From: Candidatus Cloacimonadota bacterium
Lineage (GTDB): Bacteria; Cloacimonadota; Cloacimonadia; Cloacimonadales; TCS61
Direction: 5' to 3'
Length of the DNA: 6,582 nt
Assembly: GCA_011372345.1 (NCBI GenBank)
Contig: DRTC01000660.1
Span: 1 to 6,582 of the forward strand
Shown here: in pieces, positions 1 to 5,859 of the stretch
Layout of the letters: every line of letters starts with the position of its first letter
Position numbering within the stretch: position 1 is the stretch's first letter
Translations under genes and position numbers: made by a program
Notes under the pieces: model-generated
The model's input: the letters and a program-made list of their open reading frames with translations, nothing else
Databases searched by the model: none
What the model was told of the DNA's origin: nothing

Positions 1-207
1 GCAATTCTCGACTCACATTCCCTTCGGTCATTGCGAGTCAAGTCTTGCTAAATCTTGCGACTGGTTGATAAACACACCTCCCCCGATAAATGGGGACTCC
101 TCTCAAGAGGAGATTTCCTCGGTCAATCTCGGTGTTCTTGTGGTTAATTTTTTGTTCGTATTGTTAGTTTTGTTCGTTGCTAAAAATAAAATTCGTGATA
201 ATTAGTG
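1..207. other. Non-coding upstream region with REP-like palindromes
   Basis: I see no supportable gene here. One frame is open from base 2 to about 205, but it has no ATG with a ribosome binding site and its translation is unlike a protein. The first 60 bases hold a GACTC/GAGTC inverted pair (10-14, 35-39) and a TCATTGCGAG string, which recalls widespread intergenic palindromic repeats. The end of any upstream adaptor gene for the pump would have to lie outside the window. I found no promoter with good spacing for the following gene; the TTGTTA and TAAAAT boxes near 161 and 187 are 20 bases apart. Confidence 0.5.
80..112. repeat. Pair of adjacent small palindromes (REP-like)
   Basis: Two hairpins stand side by side. 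The first pairs CCCC (81-84) with GGGG (92-95) around GATAAAT. The second pairs CTCCTC (97-102) with GAGGAG (107-112) around TCAA. A second possible partner for GAGGA is TCCTC at 116-120, so alternative folds exist. There is no T-tract, so a Rho-independent terminator is unlikely. The look is that of a dispersed intergenic palindromic repeat, but copies elsewhere in the genome cannot be seen from here. Confidence 0.45.
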
Positions 208-243
208 TTAATTTGTGGTTTCAAATTAATTCGTGGTTTCAAA
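208..243 (+). repeat. 18-bp tandem repeat, two copies, in the RND leader
   Basis: TTAATTTGTGGTTTCAAA (208-225) is followed directly by TTAATTCGTGGTTTCAAA (226-243), with one T/C difference. More degenerate copies seem to precede it (TTCTTGTGGTTAATTTT near 136-152, ATTCGTGATAATTAGTG at 191-207). The array ends only a base before the Shine-Dalgarno of the RND gene, so it is in the 5' leader. A related phrase, TTTGTGTCTTCGTGAC, lies just upstream of the ribosome binding site of the acetyltransferase gene at 3641. Confidence 0.75.
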
Positions 244-244
244 A

Positions 245-251
245 AAAGGAG
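245..251 (+). promoter_or_regulatory. Ribosome binding site of the RND gene
   Basis: AAAGGAG is followed by six bases (TATTAA) and the ATG at 258. This spacing is near ideal and fixes the start codon of the pump gene. Confidence 0.85.
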
Positions 252-257
252 TATTAA

Positions 258-3200
258 ATGTCCATAGCGAAGTTTTCAGTTAATAATTCAGTCTTGATAA
301 ATATGTTGATGATCGTCGTCTTCATTGTTGGAATTTACACGATGGTCGAAATTCCCAAAGAAGAGATGCCGGCAGTTGATTTCGGTTCTTTCATAATTGT
401 TGTTATGTATCCGGGAGTATCTCCTCTGGAAATGGAGCAACTTGTAATCCAGAAAATCGAAGATGAGATCGGAGATGTGGAAAATATCGATTATATGGAA
501 TCCACAGCATCGGAAGGGAAAGCAGTAATGTATATTGTTTTTGAACCTGATGCGGACATCGATAAAGCGGAGAATGATCTGCGAGCAGAACTGGATAAGG
601 TCAGAGATCTGCCGGATGATGCGAACGATCCTTATATGATCCGTTTGAATATGCGGGAAGTGAACGAGATGTGTGCAGTTGTGATCGGTGGAAATTTTTC
701 CGGAAATGCGATCAGGGAAATTTCCGAAGATGTGCGGGAAGAACTTCTTAATATCGATTATGTTTCCAAAGTCGATATTCACGGAACCCAGGAACGAGAA
801 ATTTGGATCCAAGGCGATATTAACAAATTAGATGAATTCGGTTTATCGTTGTCCGACTTGCAAAACAGCATTCAAATGCGAAATATGAATGTTCCTGCAG
901 GCACAATAAAATTCGGAAAAGCAGAATTCATTATTAGAACTGTGGGAGAATTCAATAATACCGAGCAGATCGCCAATCTTGTAGTTCGGATGGATAGTAA
1001 CGGACGGGCAACTCGCATTCGCGATGTAGCAGTCGTAAAAGATACTCTGGAAGAACGAAGTATTATTTCCAAACTGGATGGAAATCCCAGTGTAACCTTG
1101 TTCGTTTATAAAAAAGCGGACGGCAATATCATCAAGGTAATGAAAGATGTTCGTCATAAAGTGGAGGAGTTTAAAGAAAACATTCCGGGATTGGATGCTG
1201 CTATCCGTAATGATGGTTCGATCGATGTGAAAAACAGTATTAACACTCTCGGGAAAAGTGCTTTATTCGGGGTGATCCTGGTTTTCTTTTCTCTCTTTAT
1301 TTTTCTTGGTTGGAAAAATGCTTCCTTTGCTGCGATTGGAATTCCCTTCAGTTTCCTGCTCACTTTTATCCTGATGCAGTATTTTGATATAACCATGAAC
1401 AATCTGACTTTATTCGGACTGGTGCTGGTGTTGGGAATGATCGTGGATGATGCGATCATCGTGATGGAAAATGTTCACCGTTATGTGGAAATGGGAATGA
1501 ATGTAAAAGATGCTGCTGTTAAAGGAACGCAAGAAATTATGTGGCCCGTGATCGCTGCTGTGAGTACGACCGCTGCCGCCTTTGTTCCCATGTTGATGAT
1601 GCAGGGAATGATGGGAAAATTCATGAGAGTCTTCCCAATTGTAGTTACTCTGGCACTTCTTGCTTCTCTTTTTGAATGTCTGGTTATTCTGCCTTCTCAT
1701 ATCGCCGAATTTTCCAAACCACAGAAAAAGAAGAAACCTCACAAAATTCACGATGCTCTGGTCAGGAAATACAGACGGGCAATTAAATTTGCTTTAAGAC
1801 ATCGGATATTATTTATCTTAGCAGTTATCGTAGCACTAATTCTTTCTTTGATGACCATTGCTTTGCGTCTTGTTCCGTTTGAATTTTTCCCGGAACAAAC
1901 TCCCAAAACAATTATTTTGAGATTGCAGACTCCCATCGGAACGAACCTTGATAAAACCAATGAAGTCGTTTCCAATATCGAGGAATTTATCTATCAGATG
2001 AAGGAAAGAGAAGACATCGAAGCAGTGGTAACGACCGTTGGAATGATGGCGAAAAATCATAGATGGGATACAAAAACCAATAATGCCCAACTGCGAATCG
2101 ACCTGAAAGACATCGATGATATGAAATATTCTCATACAGAGATCAAGAAAACGATCCGTTCCTATCTGGAGAAATTACCCGGAATATATAATTATCAATT
2201 TGCCAAACCTTCACAGGGTCCGCCTACCGGAAATGATGTTGAAATTCGGGTGAAAGGTGATAATCTCGACCGGTTGAAATATATCGGGAACATCATTAAG
2301 GATGAATTGGAAAAAATCCCGGGAGTCGTGGATATCGAGGATAGTTTCCAACCCGGAAAGAAGGAAGTTCAGATCATTCCCAAGCACGAAAGACTTGCCC
2401 TGTATGGATTATCAGTTGCACAAATTGCCGGTTTTATCAGAACTGCATCTTACGGAACCACGATTTCCGAATATCGCGGAAACGGAACTGACGAATATGA
2501 TATCATTCTTCGTTTGAAAGAAGAACAGATCGATGATCTGAATGATCTGGATCATTTGAAAATTCGTACCGGAACCGGTAATTTGATAGATTTAAATGAA
2601 GTAGCAGATTTTGAAATAAAATCCGGTTTAGCCCAGATAAGACATCGTGATAAGAAACGGATAATCGAGATCACAGGGAATACGACCTTATATAAAGATA
2701 GTGGTAAAATGAAAAAGAGAAGTACGGATGATGTTATGCAAATATTGATGGGAAACCGTATTACAGGTGCAGAAGGAACTCTTTCCAATTTCCAGCAGCG
2801 TTTTCCGGGACATATTCTCGAATTTGGAGGGGTTGCAGAAGAACAGAGAAAATCTTATACTTCGCTGTTTCTTGCCTTCGGAGTTGCAATTCTGCTGATC
2901 TTCACTATTCTTGCTACTCAATTCAAATCTTATGTGCAGCCTTTTATTGTAATGATGACAATTCCTTTCTCTTTGATCGGAGTGATCTTCGGACTCCTCG
3001 TTACCGGACTTCCTGCTTCTTTGAATTCACTCGTAGCAATTGTAGCGCTGGCAGGAGTGGTGGTGAACGACTCCCTGGTTCTTGTGGATTTTGTCAATCG
3101 GGAAAGAGCAAAAGGTGTGGACAGATGGAATTCGCTGATTAATGCAGGAGCAATTCGTCTGCGTCCTATCATACTGACTTCAGTAACCACTATTTTTGGT

Positions 3201-3413
3201 CTGATGCCGATGATCCTTTCAACTTCTCAATCCGCTTCGGAGTGGAAACCAATGGCTGTGAGTATTGCTTTTGGACTTGCCTTTGCTACAGTTCTGACCT
3301 TGTTCGTGATCCCTGTAATTTATTCTCTGGTGGATTCTTTGTTCGGCAGGATTGGAGTTACTCGATTTAAAACACATTTGAGTTATGAAGAATGTGTTGA
3401 TTGTGATGAATAA
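258..3413 (+). CDS. RND-family efflux transporter, inner-membrane permease subunit (AcrB/HAE1-like)
   Basis: Proton-driven inner-membrane pump of the resistance-nodulation-division superfamily. By family knowledge it works as a trimer with a periplasmic adaptor and an outer-membrane channel to expel drugs, detergents or lipids. At 1051 residues it matches the usual length and is complete. The internally repeated layout is clear: TM1 at about 12-30, a periplasmic loop at 31-333, TM2-TM6 at about 335-480, a lysine-rich cytoplasmic linker at 487-510, TM7 at about 516-537, a second periplasmic loop at 541-866, and TM8-TM12 at about 867-1022. TM4 carries the proton-relay pair D397-D398 (GMIVDDAIIVMENV). 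TM10 reads GVVVNDSLVLVDF, so Asn937 stands where AcrB has Lys940. The C-terminus is a short acidic cytoplasmic tail with a CxxC (C1046, C1049). The start is set by AAAGGAG six bases upstream. No adaptor or TolC-like gene is adjacent, so the substrate cannot be inferred. Family assignment is secure; substrate is unknown. Confidence 0.95.
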   Translation: MSIAKFSVNNSVLINMLMIVVFIVGIYTMVEIPKEEMPAVDFGSFIIVVMYPGVSPLEMEQLVIQKIEDEIGDVENIDYMESTASEGKAVMYIVFEPDADIDKAENDLRAELDKVRDLPDDANDPYMIRLNMREVNEMCAVVIGGNFSGNAIREISEDVREELLNIDYVSKVDIHGTQEREIWIQGDINKLDEFGLSLSDLQNSIQMRNMNVPAGTIKFGKAEFIIRTVGEFNNTEQIANLVVRMDSNGRATRIRDVAVVKDTLEERSIISKLDGNPSVTLFVYKKADGNIIKVMKDVRHKVEEFKENIPGLDAAIRNDGSIDVKNSINTLGKSALFGVILVFFSLFIFLGWKNASFAAIGIPFSFLLTFILMQYFDITMNNLTLFGLVLVLGMIVDDAIIVMENVHRYVEMGMNVKDAAVKGTQEIMWPVIAAVSTTAAAFVPMLMMQGMMGKFMRVFPIVVTLALLASLFECLVILPSHIAEFSKPQKKKKPHKIHDALVRKYRRAIKFALRHRILFILAVIVALILSLMTIALRLVPFEFFPEQTPKTIILRLQTPIGTNLDKTNEVVSNIEEFIYQMKEREDIEAVVTTVGMMAKNHRWDTKTNNAQLRIDLKDIDDMKYSHTEIKKTIRSYLEKLPGIYNYQFAKPSQGPPTGNDVEIRVKGDNLDRLKYIGNIIKDELEKIPGVVDIEDSFQPGKKEVQIIPKHERLALYGLSVAQIAGFIRTASYGTTISEYRGNGTDEYDIILRLKEEQIDDLNDLDHLKIRTGTGNLIDLNEVADFEIKSGLAQIRHRDKKRIIEITGNTTLYKDSGKMKKRSTDDVMQILMGNRITGAEGTLSNFQQRFPGHILEFGGVAEEQRKSYTSLFLAFGVAILLIFTILATQFKSYVQPFIVMMTIPFSLIGVIFGLLVTGLPASLNSLVAIVALAGVVVNDSLVLVDFVNRERAKGVDRWNSLINAGAIRLRPIILTSVTTIFGLMPMILSTSQSASEWKPMAVSIAFGLAFATVLTLFVIPVIYSLVDSLFGRIGVTRFKTHLSYEECVDCDE

Positions 3414-3629
3414 AACCTTCCGAATGGTTTCTTACAGAAGAATTTTTCTTAAATTTCCGTAGGAGATTATTGACCTTCGGAATGGTTGAAATAGTGGAAT
3501 TGGTTGAACTCGTTGAATCAGGATATATGAACTTCCGAAAGAATCATTTTTTTATGACACTTTTTTGGAGATAAATTTTTATTCCTTTACACTTTTTTAC
3601 TCTTTGTGTCTTCGTGACTTTATGGTAAG
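3414..3629. other. Non-coding spacer between the RND and acetyltransferase genes
   Basis: No ORF of note. The first part holds half-sites of the hairpin family seen at 4432 and 5942: CCTTCCGAATGGTT (3416-3429), CCTTCGGAATGGTT (3474-3487) and GAACTTCCGAAAG (3529-3541). TTCGGAA at 3476-3482 could pair with TTCCGAA at either 3418-3424 or 3533-3539. A weak AAACC/GGTTT hairpin follows the stop codon (3413-3430), but there is no good Rho-independent terminator. ACACTTTTTT occurs at 3557-3566 and 3589-3598. I found no promoter with good spacing. Confidence 0.5.
3479..3519 (+). repeat. Degenerate GTTGAA short repeats
   Basis: GGAATGGTTGAA (3479-3490), GGAATTGGTTGAAC (3496-3509) and CGTTGAATC (3511-3519) follow one another with short gaps. 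The shared core GTTGAA starts at 3485, 3503 and 3512. It is an imperfect, low-complexity array in non-coding DNA with no visible function. Confidence 0.5.
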
Positions 3630-3636
3630 AAGGAGG
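3630..3636 (+). promoter_or_regulatory. Ribosome binding site of the acetyltransferase gene
   Basis: AAGGAGG lies four bases before the ATG at 3641. The spacing is slightly short, but the match is strong and no better start is nearby. Confidence 0.8.
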
Positions 3637-3640
3637 AAAC

Positions 3641-4426
3641 ATGAAAATCATCGATCTAAACGAAAAATATCTAAAAACCTATTTCTGCTGTTTAGAAGAT
3701 TGGTCTGATGAAATGAAAGAAGCCGGAGATCATAAACAGCATTGGTTTGAGAAAATGAAGGATAAAGGTTTGCGGGTAAAACTTGCTCTCGATGAGGAAG
3801 GAAATGCCTGCGGAATGATCCAGTATTTACCTATCGAACATTCTTTCGTAGATGGAAAAGACCTGTATTTTATTCCCTGCATCTGGGTGCACGGTTACAA
3901 AAAGAAAGGTGTGGGAAATATGCAGAAACAGGGAATGGGAAAAGCACTCCTCAAAGTTTCGGAGGAAGATGCTAAGCAACTTGGAGCAAAAGGGATCGCA
4001 GCCTGGGGACTTGCTCTTCCTTTCTGGATGAAAACATCCTGGTTCAAGAAGCAGGGATTCAAAAAAGCCGATAAAATGGGAATGCAGGTTTTATTATGGA
4101 AACAATTTTCTGAAAATGCGGTCGCTCCCAAATGGTTCAGCCAAAAGAAAAAACCGGAAAATATACCTGGAAAAGTTACTATTACTTCCTTCATAAATGG
4201 TTGGTGTCCCGCATATAATATCGTTCATGAACGGGCAAAACGAGCTTCGCAAGAATTTGGTGAGAAAGTGGAATTCCAGGGAATTAATACTTTTAACAGA
4301 AATAACCTCGATGAATGGGGACAATCCGATACTCTTTTTATCGATGGAAAACAGGTGCGAATCGGACCTCCGCCTTCGTTTGAGAAAATTAAAAAGAAGA
4401 TCGGGAAGAGAGTGAAGAAGTTATAA
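3641..4426 (+). CDS. GNAT-family N-acetyltransferase with C-terminal YoaP-like domain
   Basis: Predicted cytoplasmic two-domain protein of 261 residues. Residues 1 to about 155 look like a GNAT acetyltransferase: a beta strand before IPCIWVHGY (78-86), then KQGMGKALL (96-104), which fits the Q/RxxGxG/A pyrophosphate-binding loop for acetyl-CoA, and a helix and strand ending near LLWK (151-154). Residues about 178-260 match the YoaP-like domain known at the C-terminus of Bacillus YoaP, a protein of similar length. Key residues are FINGWCPAYN (184-193), with the single cysteine C189, and TLFIDGKQV (231-239) followed by GPPPS. The order strand, CP-containing turn, helix, strand, helix, then LFIDG strand recalls a thioredoxin-like fold with a lone cysteine instead of CxxC; that is inference. 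The acceptor substrate is unknown. There is no signal peptide. A terminator stem starts five bases after the stop, so the gene probably ends its transcript. Confidence 0.85.
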   Translation: MKIIDLNEKYLKTYFCCLEDWSDEMKEAGDHKQHWFEKMKDKGLRVKLALDEEGNACGMIQYLPIEHSFVDGKDLYFIPCIWVHGYKKKGVGNMQKQGMGKALLKVSEEDAKQLGAKGIAAWGLALPFWMKTSWFKKQGFKKADKMGMQVLLWKQFSENAVAPKWFSQKKKPENIPGKVTITSFINGWCPAYNIVHERAKRASQEFGEKVEFQGINTFNRNNLDEWGQSDTLFIDGKQVRIGPPPSFEKIKKKIGKRVKKL

Positions 4427-4431
4427 AATAA

Positions 4432-4464
4432 AAACTTCCGAAGTTTTCAGAACTTCGGAAGTTT
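4432..4464. terminator. Bidirectional Rho-independent terminator between convergent genes
   Basis: A perfect 14-bp stem (AAACTTCCGAAGTT, 4432-4445, with AACTTCGGAAGTTT, 4451-4464) closes a five-base TTCAG loop. On the minus strand it is followed by TTTTTATTTTAT, a good U-tract, so it should end the transcript of the secreted-protein gene. On the plus strand the U-tract is short (GTTTATCC), so termination of the acetyltransferase transcript should be weaker. The arms are identical to those of the terminator at 5942-5974. Confidence 0.85.
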
Positions 4465-4476
4465 ATCCTAGATCAT

Positions 4477-4536
4477 TTAATAATAACTCATCAAAACCTG
4501 ATATATCGCAACCGAAGTATTGAGGAATTCTTGCAT
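4477..4536 (-). CDS. Possible 19-residue small ORF downstream of the secreted-protein gene
   Basis: On the minus strand an ATG at 4536 opens MQEFLNTSVAIYQVLMSYY, then TAA. GAGGTGAT (4540-4547) precedes it, with GAGG seven bases from the ATG, a close match to the anti-Shine-Dalgarno complement. The ORF starts 60 bases after the stop of the secreted-protein gene and ends 12 bases before the shared terminator, so it would sit on the same transcript. I do not recognise the peptide; it is mildly hydrophobic with no clear signal or membrane span. So short an ORF could be chance, and the main support is the ribosome binding site. Confidence 0.35.
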   Translation of the reverse strand: MQEFLNTSVAIYQVLMSYY

Positions 4537-4553
4537 CTTATCACCTCAATACT
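4516..4553 (-). promoter_or_regulatory. Hairpin enclosing the small ORF's ribosome binding site
   Basis: AGTATTGAGG (4516-4525) and CCTCAATACT (4544-4553) form a perfect 10-bp stem with an 18-base loop. In the minus-strand RNA the first arm (4553-4544) contains the GAGG of the Shine-Dalgarno, the loop contains the ATG, and the second arm falls in codons 4-7 of the small ORF. Folding would hide the ribosome binding site. There is no following T-tract, so it is not a standard terminator. Confidence 0.45.
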
Positions 4554-4587
4554 CTAAAATTAAGAAACTCTTCTTGCTTTTCTTACT

Positions 4588-4621
4588 TAATAAGGATCAT
4601 TTTCTAATAAGGATCATTTTC
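4588..4621. repeat. Perfect 17-bp tandem duplication across a stop codon
   Basis: TAATAAGGATCATTTTC occurs twice in direct tandem (4588-4604 and 4605-4621). The second copy encodes the last residues of the secreted protein on the minus strand; the first copy contains its present TGA stop (4597-4599). Removing one copy would give an ending of KKMILIK followed by TAA in place of KKMILIRK followed by TGA. Confidence 0.9.
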
Positions 4622-5730
4622 TTTGTTTGAGATTCCTTCCCGTTTGAAAGTTTGTAAAAATACAATCCCGGAATGACAGTATTTCCATTCTCATCCTTTC
4701 CATCCCATGATATTGATGATTGATTATTGAAAATTGAATATTTTTTTACTTGCTGTCCTTTAATATTATAGATCACAATATATGTGTTCTCTGAGTCTTT
4801 GAGTCGAGAAAAAGAAATTGTTGTGTTTGTTGTGAAGGGATTCGGATAGTTCTGCTTTAGATTAAAAGTAGTATTATCCATCTCATAGTCATTAACTTCG
4901 ATATTGATTTCTCCCGAAGATAAAACTGCATAATGAATTCCAAACCAGTCAGCTCCGGTATTGATGGTCATGCTGTTTTCTCCCTCCAGGATATTAATAT
5001 TGGAAAGAAGATGCATATCAGCGTAGTTTCCAAGATTAGCATTGAAAATATCAGCCGGACCTAAAAGAGTTGTTCCGTTAAAAGCGATATATTCCTCCGG
5101 TCCATCAGAAGGATCACTTGCTTGCGTCAATACAAGCAGATCTCCGTTTTCTTCCGTCACCGGAAAATCGAAGAAAGTTGTAGATGCTGCAAATTGCAAT
5201 GATTCAGCTCCTTCATTGATCATCACAGTTGCATAAGGTAGAGAAGATTCTTCAAACAAGACGATCAGAAAACTCAAATAACATTGATGGATATTCGCAG
5301 TTGAATAATAATAATTTCCATTGCCGGTGATAAAATCAGTAACATCCCAACGATAATAACTAAGAAAATATAGTGAACCATCAGGATCAATGAATGTGGC
5401 AGGAATCGAGGGAAGATTGCTGCCGGCAAAAACGGCTGATGATTCCGACTCATCAGCCTGCCAGGAAGTTACACAAAAATACGCCTGGATGATAGTTGCT
5501 CCAGCCGGAATATTCTCAATAGTAATATTATCAGCCGGATTTTCAACACCTCCCAAAACACTTGTAAAAACATTTACTTCTCCATTCCCTGACCAATTGA
5601 AAAACGGCGTTAATGGTGAATCTCCATCTAAACGATCATTTACCAGATTTTGATTTTGGGGAATATTGCTTTGGGCAGATATCGATACCAAGAAAACCAA
5701 AAAAATAAGAAGAAGAATTTTTCCTTTCAT
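4597..5730 (-). CDS. Secreted surface protein with T9SS type A-like C-terminal sorting domain
   Basis: 377 residues. The N-terminus (MKGKILLLIFLVFLVSISAQ) is a signal peptide with likely cleavage after Ala19, giving an N-terminal Gln. Residues about 35-275 are a beta-rich extracellular region. Its order of motifs (IPAGATIIQAYFCV near 74-87, YYRWDVTDFI at 125-134, SFLIVLFEESSLP at 153-165, then a NEGAESLQ stretch) recalls the DUF3344-like modules of surface proteins; that likeness is from memory and unproven. Two cysteines (C86, C150) could form a disulfide. Residues about 290-377 are a sorting tail of the Por secretion type: NYPNPF (294-299), a YNIKGQQV strand (321-328), DGKDENG (343-349), GLYFYKL (355-361) and a lysine-rich end. 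By family knowledge this tail directs export through the T9SS and is removed at the cell surface. An ATG 36 bases further upstream is in frame, but AAAGGAGGT eight bases before the ATG at 5730 and the clean signal peptide favour the shorter form. The binding target is unknown. Confidence 0.88.
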   Translation of the reverse strand: MKGKILLLIFLVFLVSISAQSNIPQNQNLVNDRLDGDSPLTPFFNWSGNGEVNVFTSVLGGVENPADNITIENIPAGATIIQAYFCVTSWQADESESSAVFAGSNLPSIPATFIDPDGSLYFLSYYRWDVTDFITGNGNYYYSTANIHQCYLSFLIVLFEESSLPYATVMINEGAESLQFAASTTFFDFPVTEENGDLLVLTQASDPSDGPEEYIAFNGTTLLGPADIFNANLGNYADMHLLSNINILEGENSMTINTGADWFGIHYAVLSSGEINIEVNDYEMDNTTFNLKQNYPNPFTTNTTISFSRLKDSENTYIVIYNIKGQQVKKYSIFNNQSSISWDGKDENGNTVIPGLYFYKLSNGKESQTKKMILIRK

Positions 5731-5737
5731 ACTAAAT

Positions 5738-5746
5738 ACCTCCTTT
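5738..5746 (-). promoter_or_regulatory. Ribosome binding site of the secreted-protein gene
   Basis: On the minus strand AAAGGAGGT precedes the ATG at 5730, with eight bases after GGAGG. It decides between this start and the in-frame ATG at 5766, which has no Shine-Dalgarno. Confidence 0.88.
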
Positions 5747-5793
5747 GCATTTTGAATTGAAAACACTCTATTGGTCCTATTAAAATCGAAAAC

Positions 5794-5823
5794 ATTTTAT
5801 TGATAAGATAAATATCATGTCAA
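5794..5823 (-). promoter_or_regulatory. Sigma-70-type promoter of the secreted-protein gene
   Basis: On the minus strand, TTGACA (5823-5818, a full -35 match) is followed by 18 bases and TAAAAT (5799-5794, one mismatch to TATAAT). A start near 5787 would give a leader of about 57 bases. The region is AT-rich and no coding sequence lies between clpB and this gene, so the secreted protein probably has its own transcript. This differs from the TTTG/TAnnTTTG promoters of Bacteroidota. Confidence 0.7.
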
Positions 5824-5832
5824 ATTGTTTTT

Positions 5833-5859
5833 TGGAATTGTACTATTTTATGAATTCCA
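5833..5859. promoter_or_regulatory. Inverted repeat upstream of the -35 box, possible regulator site
   Basis: TGGAATT (5833-5839) and AATTCCA (5853-5859) are perfect 7-bp arms separated by 13 bases, with centres 20 bp apart, about two helical turns. The repeat lies nine bases upstream of the -35 box of the minus-strand promoter, centred near -59 from the inferred start. That suits an activator dimer. No specific regulator is recognised. Confidence 0.4.

Noticed and set aside
161..192. Promoter for the RND gene (TTGTTA ... TAAAAT)
   Set aside because: The spacer is 20 bases and both boxes are weak in AT-rich DNA, so I could not support it.
2..205. Open frame of about 67 codons before the RND gene
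   Set aside because: No start codon with a ribosome binding site, runs through palindromic repeats, and gives a non-protein-like sequence.
288..3190. Several minus-strand ORFs of 66-174 codons and a 71-codon plus-strand ORF inside the RND gene
   Set aside because: They overlap a complete, well-recognised gene in other frames, have no Shine-Dalgarno support, and their translations look like shadow coding.
3479..3519. CRISPR-like short repeats
   Set aside because: The GTTGAA units are short, imperfect and lack unique regular spacers.
3895..4415. ORFs on both strands inside the acetyltransferase gene
   Set aside because: Shadows of the GNAT-YoaP gene with no independent start signals.
5731..5766. 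Upstream in-frame ATG giving a 389-residue secreted protein
   Set aside because: It adds 12 residues ahead of a clean signal peptide and lacks a Shine-Dalgarno, while the ATG at 5730 has an excellent one.
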